Notes: generated by a model not told the origin, from the sequence alone. Counted from the first letter of the stretch, positions 1-6,953 are shown. The stretch: 17,569 nt of DNA from Bordetella parapertussis (GCA_945900685.1 CAMDJS010000033.1:1-17569); one strand, 5' to 3'. Numbers and translations are program-made.

Positions 1-978
1 GCTTCAGCAGCTATGGTCGTTGGTGTGACGGGCAGCAGTGCTTTAGCAGATCAGTTGATCCCCCATAGCCATCAACCACTGGTATGGCGCGAACGTTCGC
101 TTTTGGGCTTTGGCACTACTTTGTGGTTGCGTGCTGCGCATAGCAACGAAGACCAATTGGAGTTGGCCTTAAACCAAGCGGTTTTTGCCATTCGCCAAGT
201 TGAAGCGGACATGAGTTTGTTCAATCCTGAGAGCGCAGTTTCGCGCTTGAACCAGACGGGAGAGTTACGCAAACCCTCTGCACAGCTTGTGTCTGTATTG
301 AGCTTGGCGCGTCATGTTTCCGCCCGCAGCCAAGGCGCATTTGATGTCACCGTTCAGCCTTTGTGGCAATTGTGGTCGCAAGTACAAGCAGGCGAAAAAT
401 TACCAAACCAAAAGCAATTGCAAAACAAACGTCAACTCGTTAACTGGCGCGCTTTGGAGACCAGCCCTGACATGATCCGCCTGAATACCAAGGGCATGGG
501 CATTTCATTGAACGGGATTGCCCAAGGCTATGCGGCCGATTTGGTACGCGCTGTATTGCAATCCCATGGGGTAGCGCATGCTTTGATTGAAACGGGAGAG
601 ACCGCTACGCTGGGCAACGCGCCAGACTCTAAACCGTGGCGCTTTGGTGTGCAGAGTGCAGCCAATGCCCAATCGCCATTGCCTGTGATGACAGTTGATG
701 CAAGAGCCATCGCCACATCTTCAGATTCGCACACAGCTTTCACGCCAGATCATGTGCATCACCATATTTTCAATCCGCATACCGGTGACTCACCGCGTTA
801 TTGGGCCAGCGCCACAGTGATTGCGCCCTCATGTGCGCTGGCCGATGCTTTGACCAAGGTGTTTTTCATGTGCCCCCCACACCTTGTCAGGCGCACAGCG
901 AGCCACTGGGGCGTAGATGTGATTCTGCAAGACAAGAAGGGCAAGTGGCTCAACACTTTACCGTCTCGACTAAGCTAA
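1..978 (+). CDS. apbE: ApbE family FAD:protein FMN transferase (5' end outside window)
   Basis: Predicted Mg-dependent flavin transferase that attaches FMN from FAD to a Ser/Thr of target proteins in the periplasm. The frame is open to the first base, and the codons before the ATG at 13 read Ala-Ser-Ala-Ala. That stretch continues into a hydrophobic run ending ALA-D near residue 12 of the ATG-13 form, which looks like the core and cleavage site of an exported signal peptide. The true start is therefore probably upstream of the window. Family features seen: GISLNGIAQGYAAD (about residues 162-175), the IETGETATLG stretch in place of the usual glycine-rich motif, IATSSDSHTAF, HHIFNPHTGD, and near the end ALADALTK. 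The length of about 325 residues is normal. It converges on xdhC with 7 bp between stop codons. The family call is secure; the modified protein is not identifiable here. Confidence 0.88.
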   Translation, partial: ASAAMVVGVTGSSALADQLIPHSHQPLVWRERSLLGFGTTLWLRAAHSNEDQLELALNQAVFAIRQVEADMSLFNPESAVSRLNQTGELRKPSAQLVSVLSLARHVSARSQGAFDVTVQPLWQLWSQVQAGEKLPNQKQLQNKRQLVNWRALETSPDMIRLNTKGMGISLNGIAQGYAADLVRAVLQSHGVAHALIETGETATLGNAPDSKPWRFGVQSAANAQSPLPVMTVDARAIATSSDSHTAFTPDHVHHHIFNPHTGDSPRYWASATVIAPSCALADALTKVFFMCPPHLVRRTASHWGVDVILQDKKGKWLNTLPSRLS

Positions 979-985
979 AAAACCT

Positions 986-2053
986 TCAGCGAATGCCGCA
1001 AACCAGTACGCCGGGGTCGTTGTGAGCAATGTCCTGGCTGTTTTTCGCATGGGCCACGTCCATGTCGCGAGGTAAGGGGACGCCGTTTTTCACTGCCAAC
1101 ACCTCGGCCATGATGCTGACTGCAATTTCAGCAGGCGTTTTGCTGCCGATATAAATGCCAATCGGGCCGCGCAAGCGTTCGAGTTCTTTTTCTGTTTTGC
1201 CCAAATGCTCGATCATGCGAACATGGCGCGCTTCATTGTTACGGCGCGAACCGATGGCGCCGACGTAAAACGCATCTGTATTGAGCGCTTCCAGCAAAGC
1301 CAAGTCGTCTAGTTTGGGGTCATGTGTCAGTGCAATCACGCAACTGCGTCTGTCGGGTTTGAAGCTGATCACCACATCGTCCGGCATTTCGCTGGTGATG
1401 GCGACATTCGGTACCGACCATGCACCCCGGTATTCTTCGCGCGGGTCGCACACTGTCACGGCAAATCCGTTGAACAAGGCCATGGTGGCCAGGTACTCGG
1501 TCAATTGTCCGGCGCCAATCAGCAGCATGCGGTATTCAGGACCAAATGTATTCACCAATTGAACATCGTCGATGCTGAGTTCAGTCGGCATACCACTGAC
1601 TTGCAAAGACACGCTGCCATCTTTCAACAAGGTATGACGTTGCATCAGTTGCCCCTGCTCGAGCGACATGACGAGTTGATCAAGTTGCTTGGCATCCGGA
1701 TCAAACTCGAGCAGCAACTCCAATGTGCCACCGCAAGGCAAACCAAAGCGGTGCGCTTCATCTGCAGTGATGCCGTATTTCACTCTGTGTGGCGCGCCAC
1801 TTGGAATGACTGCATCTTCACCAGAAGCCTGACCCGTGGAATAAGCTTGTGTAAAGCGGTAAATCAGGTCGTCTTCGATACAACCGCCTGAGACTGAGCC
1901 GACCACCGCGCCAGTTTCACACAGCGCCATGATGGAGCCGATAGGCCTAGGGGATGAACCCCAAGTCCGAACCACCGTAGCCAGCAGGGCGCGTTGCCCG
2001 GCAAGCCGCCAATTGCGCAAAGAGCGCAGCACCATGACATCAATATTTTCCAT
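986..2053 (-). CDS. xdhC: XdhC/CoxI family molybdenum-cofactor insertion/maturation protein
   Basis: Proteins of this family bind molybdenum cofactor and help sulfurate and insert it into xanthine dehydrogenase-type hydroxylases. The 355-residue protein has an N-terminal XdhC/CoxI domain, with GSSPRPIGS followed by GSVSGGCIEDDLI (about residues 52-64). The C-terminal half is Rossmann-like, with LIGAGQLTEYLA (about 178-189), then YVGAIGSRRN and PIGIYIGSKTPAEIAVSI near the end. The start at ATG 2053 (MENIDVMVLRSL) was chosen because the frame upstream, open to 2155, has no family-like sequence and would run across the start of rsuA. No clear Shine-Dalgarno is visible. It is divergent from rsuA (60 bp between start codons) and convergent with apbE. 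No hydroxylase subunit genes lie nearby, so its client enzyme is unknown. Confidence 0.87.
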   Translation of the reverse strand: MENIDVMVLRSLRNWRLAGQRALLATVVRTWGSSPRPIGSIMALCETGAVVGSVSGGCIEDDLIYRFTQAYSTGQASGEDAVIPSGAPHRVKYGITADEAHRFGLPCGGTLELLLEFDPDAKQLDQLVMSLEQGQLMQRHTLLKDGSVSLQVSGMPTELSIDDVQLVNTFGPEYRMLLIGAGQLTEYLATMALFNGFAVTVCDPREEYRGAWSVPNVAITSEMPDDVVISFKPDRRSCVIALTHDPKLDDLALLEALNTDAFYVGAIGSRRNNEARHVRMIEHLGKTEKELERLRGPIGIYIGSKTPAEIAVSIMAEVLAVKNGVPLPRDMDVAHAKNSQDIAHNDPGVLVCGIR

Positions 2054-2113
2054 GGGGCATACTTTAACGCTTGCCAAAGCAGCGCACTTCCAACTTTCAT
2101 AATTCCCATCACC

Positions 2114-2869
2114 ATGCCAAGCTCTGTTTTTTTGACCGATATGCTTTTCTCGCAAGGCTTTGGCACCCGCCGGATTTGCGCGGGTCTGGTGCAGCAGGGT
2201 TGGGTCAAGCTACTTGGTGACGCGGGCTTTGAAGTGTGTGAGCAGACAGACCAACCCGTAGAACTTCATGACGGTAAGCCTTTCATGGTACAAGGCGAAC
2301 TTTGGCAGTACCACGCTAAAGCTTATGTGTTGCTGCATAAACCGGCTGGCACGGAGTGCTCTCACAAGCCCTCAGCTTGGCCGAGTGTGTATTCGTTGTT
2401 GCCCACGCCATTGCGGCAACGGCCGGCCAAAACCGGTTTACAAGGTGTGCAAGCCGTAGGCCGATTGGATCAAGACACAACCGGCATGCTGTTGCTCAGC
2501 GACGATGGGCAATTCATACATCGCATGAGTTCGCCCAAACACCATGTGCCCAAGGTCTATGAATTGACCACAGAAGATCCTTTGGATGAAGCTGTGGTTG
2601 TCAAATTAACCAAAGGGGTGGTGTTGAACGATGACCCGGTACCAGTCAAAGCCGCAGCCTGCAATCTGACGGGCAGTCACCAGATGCAATTGACCTTGAC
2701 CGAAGGCAAGTACCACCAGGTCAAGCGCATGTTGGCGGCTACCGGACACAAAGTGATTCAGTTGCACCGCTCACGCATGGGCAATTTAGTGCTGTCAGAT
2801 GATCTTCGCCCGGGTCAATGGCGTTGGTTAACCACCGAAGAATTGGCTGATTTGACGCGCAAACAATGA
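2114..2869 (+). CDS. rsuA: 16S rRNA pseudouridine(516) synthase RsuA
   Basis: Converts a uridine of 16S rRNA (U516 in E. coli numbering) to pseudouridine during small-subunit maturation. The 251-residue protein has a short S4-like RNA-binding start (MLFSQGFGTRRICAGLVQQGW). The catalytic domain carries VGRLDQDTTGMLLLSDDG, whose aspartate after RL is the family nucleophile, then IHRMSSPKHHVPKVYEL and EGKYHQVKRMLAATGHKVIQLHR, all strongly RsuA-like. The CSHKPSAWPSVYSLLP stretch corresponds to the RsuA family rather than RluB/RluE. ATG 2114 gives the usual family N-terminus; the frame is open 40 codons further upstream, but that part antisenses the xdhC start. A CATAAT box at 2098-2103 may be its -10. 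The gene ends 15 bp from the convergent hydrolase. Confidence 0.9.
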   Translation: MPSSVFLTDMLFSQGFGTRRICAGLVQQGWVKLLGDAGFEVCEQTDQPVELHDGKPFMVQGELWQYHAKAYVLLHKPAGTECSHKPSAWPSVYSLLPTPLRQRPAKTGLQGVQAVGRLDQDTTGMLLLSDDGQFIHRMSSPKHHVPKVYELTTEDPLDEAVVVKLTKGVVLNDDPVPVKAAACNLTGSHQMQLTLTEGKYHQVKRMLAATGHKVIQLHRSRMGNLVLSDDLRPGQWRWLTTEELADLTRKQ

Positions 2870-2884
2870 CTGCGATCCATTTGT

Positions 2885-3679
2885 TCAGGGAATATTTTTC
2901 AAGAAATCAACAATCAATTGTTTGCTGATTTCAAATTGCTCGCGGTGTGGCGAGTGACCGCAGTTTTGCAACACTTCTCTTTTCACTACGCCGCTTGTAT
3001 GTAAGAGATCGATATGTTGCAAGCTTCCATAGATGTCATCAACCCCTTGAATAGCCAGCAGGGGCTCGGTGATTTGCAGGCATTCTTGTTGAATATCAAA
3101 TGAGCGAAATGCCTCAGAAAGCCACACATCATTCCATTGCCAAAACGCACAGTCCACATCTGCATGAAAACGCGATAAACGCGAACGCAAATCGCCGTGT
3201 TCGAATGCATTCTTCGCCGCTTCAATGGAGCGCAAGCTGATATCTTCAACAAACAAATGCGGTGCCATGACAACGACACCAGTCACCTGATGGCGCGCCG
3301 CATGCAGCAAAGCGATGCTTGCACCATCAGAATGTCCCACCAAAACAGGCCGAGAAACGCCACACATTGCCAGTAGTTCAGGCAATATCTGCCATGCTTC
3401 TTGGTGCATGTAGTCGGGAGCTAATCGGTTCTTGCCCCGCACATCATCAACAGTTTCTGACTGTCCGTAGCCACGCCGGGAGTAGACCCATCCGGCGCGT
3501 CCGCTTGCCTCGCATAACTCTTGGAGCCAATCTCCCTGTCTAGATTGCCACATGGCTACCGAACCCAGACCCTCGTGCAGGAAAACCAAGGGCGACAACA
3601 ATTTATTCCCATTTATCTCTCGGACTTCAAGCTGTTGATGTTGGACTGTGATCGAATTCATTATTAAATATTCAGACAT
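2885..3679 (-). CDS. Alpha/beta-fold hydrolase, substrate unknown
   Basis: A 264-residue soluble alpha/beta hydrolase. Seen: an oxyanion-type HEGLGS near residue 35; the nucleophile elbow GHSDG with Ser117; an acid candidate Asp214/215 in GVDDIYG; and the catalytic His242 in NCGHSPHRE. A cap region lies between about residues 140 and 200. The triad is complete, so the enzyme is probably active as an esterase, thioesterase or C-C bond hydrolase; the sequence alone does not decide which. The start is uncertain: ATG 3679 (MSEYLIMNS) and ATG 3661 (MNSITVQ) are both possible, and neither has a Shine-Dalgarno. It stands alone, convergent with rsuA and divergent from the helix-turn-helix gene, with which it shares an AT-rich 115-bp control region. 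Confidence 0.8.
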   Translation of the reverse strand: MSEYLIMNSITVQHQQLEVREINGNKLLSPLVFLHEGLGSVAMWQSRQGDWLQELCEASGRAGWVYSRRGYGQSETVDDVRGKNRLAPDYMHQEAWQILPELLAMCGVSRPVLVGHSDGASIALLHAARHQVTGVVVMAPHLFVEDISLRSIEAAKNAFEHGDLRSRLSRFHADVDCAFWQWNDVWLSEAFRSFDIQQECLQITEPLLAIQGVDDIYGSLQHIDLLHTSGVVKREVLQNCGHSPHREQFEISKQLIVDFLKNIP

Positions 3680-3794
3680 TAAAAGTATTTAGAAAATAAA
3701 AAGAGCCCTAAAGTGTCGAAAAATCCAAGTAAATCGACATAGACTAGTCACAGTAATTACAGTACATTCTGATTTTTAACACATCTTGACCTTC
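3680..3794. promoter_or_regulatory. AT-rich divergent promoter region with inverted repeat
   Basis: This is the only sizeable intergenic region with two divergent genes. TGTCGA (3714-3719) and TCGACA (3734-3739) form a perfect 6-bp inverted repeat with 14 bp between the arms. Read outward on each strand, each arm is TCGACA, which matches the -35 consensus TTGACA at 5 of 6 positions. On the plus strand TACAGT (3758-3763, spacing 18) is a weak -10. On the minus strand TATTTT (3698-3693, spacing 15) is a weak -10. GTAATTAC (3753-3760) is a second small palindrome. The repeat could be an operator that controls both genes. This is inference from sequence only. Confidence 0.35.
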
Positions 3795-4796
3795 ATGGAC
3801 GACATTGATCGCGATCAGCCTGAGCATTTGAAAAATCTTCGCTTAGCTGCTGGGTTGGATCATGCACAACTTGCAGCAATGTCAAATTTATCAGCCGGTC
3901 AATTGCGGCAGTTGGAAGAAGGCGGGGAGAGTTTGTTTTATTCTCCTCAAATTAAATCGCAGTCCATGCGCCGAGTTGTTCGACTGCTTGAAAATCCTGT
4001 GCCGACTGCCAGTCCTTCAAAGGTTTATGCAGAGGGAGCTTCCCCGCGAGCGACTGGCAATGTGATTGAGGACATCATACGTTTGTCCGAGACCAATCAC
4101 AAAGGCAGTTTTCTCACCACCACCACTCACAACGCCGATCGATCAGGTTTGATTTTTTCAATCATTGTGTTTGTATCTGTCTGTTTGGCGGCTTTTTCTT
4201 GGTGGAAATCTAGTCAAGAAACGACAGTCAATGTTTTCACTGAATGGATTGACCCTTTGCCCATCAACTTGGAACAAAGTGCATCGCCTCCAGCAGCAGT
4301 CATTACGCAAACTCCGGCAAGCACGAGTACGCAGGAGGTTGCCGTCGTGCAAAGTCCTGCTGAAACCGTTTCTGCCGGTGCTGCCAATGCAATGCCACCT
4401 GCGGCTTTGGCCAAAACCACAGCCATCGCGTCCTTAAACGGTTCTGTTGCGCCCATCAATGAAAAGTCTCTGGCATCAAAGTCTGAAAAAAATGACTGCA
4501 ATTCAATCAACTCAGAAGCATTGAGTGCCAAGCCCTATTCGGTCTCCAAACCCGGCAACTACATTTATATGCTTGCCACCAAGACTGTGCAATTATGTGT
4601 TGATGATGGTCTGAAAAATCGCACCGTCGTCAATTTAGAGCCGGGAGTCGGTCGCAGTGTCCACGGCTCTGCACCTTGGACGGTGAGCAGCCACAGTTTG
4701 TCAACAGTCCAAATATATTTTCAAGGCAGCAAGGTAAATCTTCCTTCCGACACTGCGAATCGGATTTATTTGAAAGAGCAGATCCCTAGTCCCTGA
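3795..4796 (+). CDS. Membrane-anchored helix-turn-helix protein with RodZ-like (DUF4115-type) periplasmic end
   Basis: A 333-residue protein with three parts. Residues about 12-65 look like an Xre/RodZ-type helix-turn-helix (LRLAAGLDHAQLAAMSNLSAGQ then LRQLEEG). Residues about 118-137 are one transmembrane helix (GLIFSIIVFVSVCLAAFSWW). A Pro/Ala/Ser/Thr-rich linker (about 160-230) leads to a C-terminal domain with VVNLEPGVGRSVHGSAPWTV and VQIYFQGSKVNLP, resembling the second half of the RodZ C-terminal domain. Two cysteines (about 235 and 268) could pair in the periplasm. RodZ links the actin-like MreB to the cell-wall machinery. This may be a divergent RodZ or a paralogue of unknown role, as the usual rodZ neighbours (rlmN, pilF/pilW, ispG) are absent. 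ATG 3795 is preferred over an in-frame TTG at 3786. Neither has a strong Shine-Dalgarno. Confidence 0.7.
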   Translation: MDDIDRDQPEHLKNLRLAAGLDHAQLAAMSNLSAGQLRQLEEGGESLFYSPQIKSQSMRRVVRLLENPVPTASPSKVYAEGASPRATGNVIEDIIRLSETNHKGSFLTTTTHNADRSGLIFSIIVFVSVCLAAFSWWKSSQETTVNVFTEWIDPLPINLEQSASPPAAVITQTPASTSTQEVAVVQSPAETVSAGAANAMPPAALAKTTAIASLNGSVAPINEKSLASKSEKNDCNSINSEALSAKPYSVSKPGNYIYMLATKTVQLCVDDGLKNRTVVNLEPGVGRSVHGSAPWTVSSHSLSTVQIYFQGSKVNLPSDTANRIYLKEQIPSP

Positions 4797-4828
4797 ATTT
4801 TTGCCACAATAGGGCATTGTCAGCGCTC

Positions 4829-4922
4829 GCCTGAGTGGTGAAATTGGTAGACACAGCGGACTTAAAATCCGCCGCTTTCGTGAATAACGGGCGTACCGGT
4901 TCGATTCCGGTCTCAGGCACCA
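4829..4922 (+). tRNA. tRNA-Leu (anticodon UAA), CCA encoded
   Basis: A complete class II tRNA folds by eye. Acceptor arms are GCCTGAG (4829-4835) and CTCAGGC (4912-4918), with discriminator A4919 and an encoded CCA (4920-4922). The anticodon stem GCGGA (4856-4860)/TCCGC (4868-4872) encloses loop CTTAAAA with anticodon TAA at 4863-4865. A long variable arm follows, then the T arm ACCGG-TTCGATT-CCGGT. A long variable arm and discriminator A are leucine tRNA hallmarks. It should read UUA, and UUG by wobble. It lies 32 bp downstream of the helix-turn-helix gene. I see no convincing promoter just upstream, so co-transcription with that gene is possible. Confidence 0.95.
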
Positions 4923-4941
4923 TTCATATGCATAAATTAGA

Positions 4942-4966
4942 AGTCCCTTGATTGCCTAACGGGACT
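4942..4966 (+). terminator. Weak stem-loop downstream of tRNA-Leu
   Basis: AGTCCC (4942-4947) and GGGACT (4961-4966) are perfect inverted repeats around a 13-nt loop, 20 nt past the tRNA 3' end. No T-run follows, so it is a poor intrinsic terminator. It may be a processing structure, a weak stop, or chance. The rest of 4923-5022 shows no other gene. Confidence 0.25.
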
Positions 4967-5007
4967 GAACCCATTTGTATTGAAATCAGCTGGCTTTTTC
5001 TGACCAC

Positions 5008-5016
5008 TGCTATCAT
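5008..5016 (+). promoter_or_regulatory. Extended -10 element abutting the start codon at 5023
   Basis: TGC followed by TATCAT (5011-5016) matches an extended -10 (TGN + TATnAT). A start about 7 nt downstream would fall on or next to the ATG at 5023, implying a leaderless message. The 30 bases before this ATG show no Shine-Dalgarno, which fits. TTGAAA at 4980-4985 is too far away (25 bp) to be the normal -35 partner. Confidence 0.35.
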
Positions 5017-5022
5017 GCTTTC

Positions 5023-5643
5023 ATGACCAAATTCAACACCACTTTTGAAATTCATTTGCATGGCTCTGTGCCGTTGCGGGATGAAGTCACTTTTGATCAT
5101 TTGCAGGACGCATTGCGCGCCTTATGGGTTTATGCCGGCGCACGGTCTTTGAAAGAATGTGCAGACAGCTTTTATGAAGAAGAACCAGGTATTCGATTGG
5201 ATGCCAACGATCACCTGCTGCAAATATGTTGGACCATCAAAGGCGAAGACGACTTTCGCCAAGTGCTTGACGACATTTGTATGGGCTTGAATGACTTGAC
5301 CAGAGAAGGCGCTGCGCTGGAAGTGACCTTTTACGACTCAGAGTTCGATGATGAAGACGAGGCGCAAGGCAGAGACTCCAGAGATGATTTTTTGATGCTG
5401 TTCGTGGGCCCCACACCTGCGGCCATCATGCAAGTGCAAAGAGATTTGCTGGTTCAGGATTTGGTCACTCTCATGGAGCGTCACTTTGATGCCTCAGAAC
5501 TCAGCGATGTGGTGCTTGAGGTGGATAAATTATTCAGTAAGCGTTTTGATTCACTGGTTAATTCTCTGGAAATCAGCACCCCGCCCAAGGGTAACGGCGG
5601 CGGCTCTGGACACTCCGGTCGCAGACCCCGCCATCTACATTGA
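5023..5643 (+). CDS. Conserved acidic protein of unknown function (possibly DUF6806 family)
   Basis: A 206-residue, strongly acidic, probably cytoplasmic protein without signal peptide or membrane segment. It starts MTKFNTTFEIHLHGSVPLRD. Its middle reads YEEEPGIRLDANDHLLQICW, then a segment with DDICMGLNDL. An Asp/Glu cluster lies at about 107-125 (FYDSEFDDEDEAQ). The C-terminal 20 residues are glycine-rich, then basic (GNGGGSGHSGRRPRHLH). From memory it resembles a short conserved family of Burkholderiales catalogued as DUF6806; I could not verify this, and no function is known to me. The gene is monocistronic as seen, behind tRNA-Leu. It ends 3 bp from the stop codon of tolA on the other strand. 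Codon structure and composition look like a real gene. Confidence 0.8.
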   Translation: MTKFNTTFEIHLHGSVPLRDEVTFDHLQDALRALWVYAGARSLKECADSFYEEEPGIRLDANDHLLQICWTIKGEDDFRQVLDDICMGLNDLTREGAALEVTFYDSEFDDEDEAQGRDSRDDFLMLFVGPTPAAIMQVQRDLLVQDLVTLMERHFDASELSDVVLEVDKLFSKRFDSLVNSLEISTPPKGNGGGSGHSGRRPRHLH

Positions 5644-5651
5644 GCCTCAAT
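5639..5651. repeat. Palindrome holding the two convergent stop codons
   Basis: ATTGAG, one central C, then CTCAAT is a perfect 13-bp inverted repeat. It contains the TGA of the upstream plus-strand gene (5641-5643) and the TGA of tolA (5649-5647 on the minus strand). Only 3 bp separate the stops. The arms are too close to form a full RNA hairpin, and no T-run follows on either strand, so it is not a convincing terminator. Confidence 0.6.
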
Positions 5652-6483
5652 CCCTGGGCCTGAATACAAACGGGATGCGCGAAGGAATATTGCCGTTTTC
5701 ATCTCGCGGCAATAGAGCTGTTTTTTCTATCGCTGCCATCACTGCTTGATCCCATGCCGCATTGCCGCTTGACTGCGTCAATTTCATTCCCATTATTTGC
5801 CCGCTGGGGCTGCAAATCACTTCCACTTCCGCAGCAGGATTGCCTTTGACAGATTGCATTTGAGCTTCTGAAAAAGTGATGTAGGGTTTGACCCGGTTTC
5901 TGAGTTTTCCCAAATAACTGTCACTGGGTCGACCGCTGCTTCTGGTTTCGCTGACCGCATCAACCGGGTTAGTGGAGGTGGCGCCCAGATTTTTCAGCCG
6001 GTCAATTTGCGCTTGCCGAACTGCTTCGCTGTCTAGGGCTTCTTGTTCTTTTTGTTTAGCCAATTCTTTTTGCTTGGCTGCTTTTTTTTCTTTCTCAAGA
6101 CTCTTTTCTTGCTCTTGCTTGAGTTTGATGTCCTTCTTCTTTTGAACTTCGACAGCTATATCCGCTTTGGGTTTGGCCGGTTCAGGTGCAGATTTCTTGA
6201 TGACCGGTGGTGGGGGCGGGGGTGGGGGTGGTGCAGGTTTAGGTTCGGGCGCAGGCTCGGCCGGAGCAGGCGCTGTCTCGCTGAGTTGAGGCGAGGCGAG
6301 TTCAGGCACCGTGGACCACAGTTCTGCATCTACTGCGTCGTCTTGGGGATCGTTTTTCCAAGTGACTCCCCAAGTCAAAGCCATCACCAGCAAAGCGTGA
6401 ACCAACAAAGCCAAAAAGAGCGCCCGTGCGTTGCGAGCGTCTGGCGGCGGTGCAAATTCAAGATGGGCAGTTTGTTGGCTCAT
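5647..6483 (-). CDS. tolA: Tol-Pal system protein TolA
   Basis: TolA spans from the inner membrane to the periplasm, linking TolQ/TolR proton-motive energy to TolB/Pal and outer-membrane constriction during division. The 278-residue protein has one N-terminal membrane helix (about 21-40, with His29 where the TolA/TonB family keeps its helix histidine). Next come a proline-rich stretch including nine consecutive prolines (6205-6231), a Lys/Glu/Gln/Ala-rich helical rod (about 110-165), and a TonB-like C-terminal domain from about 190 (SYLGKLRNRVKPYI, then EVEVICSPSGQIMGMKL and WDQAVMAAIEKT). It follows tolR by 9 bp. No tolB or pal follows; the next gene is convergent. It is shorter than E. coli TolA (about 421 residues), mainly in the rod. 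Confidence 0.9.
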   Translation of the reverse strand: MSQQTAHLEFAPPPDARNARALFLALLVHALLVMALTWGVTWKNDPQDDAVDAELWSTVPELASPQLSETAPAPAEPAPEPKPAPPPPPPPPPVIKKSAPEPAKPKADIAVEVQKKKDIKLKQEQEKSLEKEKKAAKQKELAKQKEQEALDSEAVRQAQIDRLKNLGATSTNPVDAVSETRSSGRPSDSYLGKLRNRVKPYITFSEAQMQSVKGNPAAEVEVICSPSGQIMGMKLTQSSGNAAWDQAVMAAIEKTALLPRDENGNIPSRIPFVFRPRD

Positions 6484-6492
6484 GAACAGGAT

Positions 6493-6939
6493 TTATTCAC
6501 CTTGGTGTACCGCCAGTCCCACGCGTTGCACACCGGCTTTTTGCAAACGGTCCATGACCTTGACGACGTTGTCATAGGTAATGCCTTTGTCGGCACTGAT
6601 GATCACTGGCGTTGTGCTTTTACCGGACTGAAGTTGCAAAGCAATTTTGGCCACGTTGTCCATGGTGGCGTCTTGTTTGAATTGGCCAACTGAGCCGGAC
6701 GCAGTGCTTTTGGACTTCACCAAAATATGCAGCTGTTTGTCAATTTCTATGGTGATGACTTGGTCCGGTGCAGCTGCGGCTTTACCAACGCTTGGCACAT
6801 CAATCATGCCCGGCGTGAGAAGCGGTGCTGTGACCATGAAGATGATCAGCAAGACCAACATGACGTCGATGAACGGCACCATGTTGATGTCGCTGATCGT
6901 GCGGCGGCCTTGGCGGCGGTGAGTGTTGACGTTAGCCAT
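6493..6939 (-). CDS. tolR: Tol-Pal system protein TolR (ExbD/TolR family)
   Basis: Inner-membrane stator partner of TolQ in the proton channel. The 148-residue protein has a short cytoplasmic N-terminus (NTHRRQGRRTISDINMVP), one membrane helix (about 21-41) carrying Asp25 in FIDVMLVLLIIFMV, the residue expected to take up protons, then a periplasmic domain ending VGLAVHQGE. INMVPFIDVMLVLLIIFMV is a clear ExbD/TolR signature. Its place between tolQ (14 bp upstream) and tolA (9 bp downstream) separates it from ExbD. No strong Shine-Dalgarno is visible, so reinitiation after tolQ is plausible. Confidence 0.92.
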   Translation of the reverse strand: MANVNTHRRQGRRTISDINMVPFIDVMLVLLIIFMVTAPLLTPGMIDVPSVGKAAAAPDQVITIEIDKQLHILVKSKSTASGSVGQFKQDATMDNVAKIALQLQSGKSTTPVIISADKGITYDNVVKVMDRLQKAGVQRVGLAVHQGE

Positions 6940-6953
6940 AAGTGTGTTTCGTC

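Noticed and set aside
1..978. Functional link between apbE and the riboflavin genes
   Set aside because: Both concern flavins, but they are 9 kb apart on opposite strands with unrelated genes between, so nothing supports a common unit.
1322..1891. 189-codon plus-strand open frame
   Set aside because: It is wholly antisense to xdhC, has no recognisable domain, and the xdhC frame on the other strand shows clear family motifs.
2862..2891. Imperfect AACAA/TTGTT inverted repeat between rsuA and the hydrolase
   Set aside because: The stem is short and imperfect, with no GC core or T-run, so a bidirectional terminator is not supported.
4806..4820. ACAAT-AGGGC-ATTGT hairpin just before tRNA-Leu
   Set aside because: A 5-bp AT-rich stem without a T-run is too weak for a terminator, and it does not fit promoter boxes.
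6043..6693. 216-codon plus-strand open frame rich in Phe, Gly and Arg
   Set aside because: Its composition is the antisense image of the Lys- and Pro-rich region of tolA. It spans tolA and tolR and has no plausible domain.
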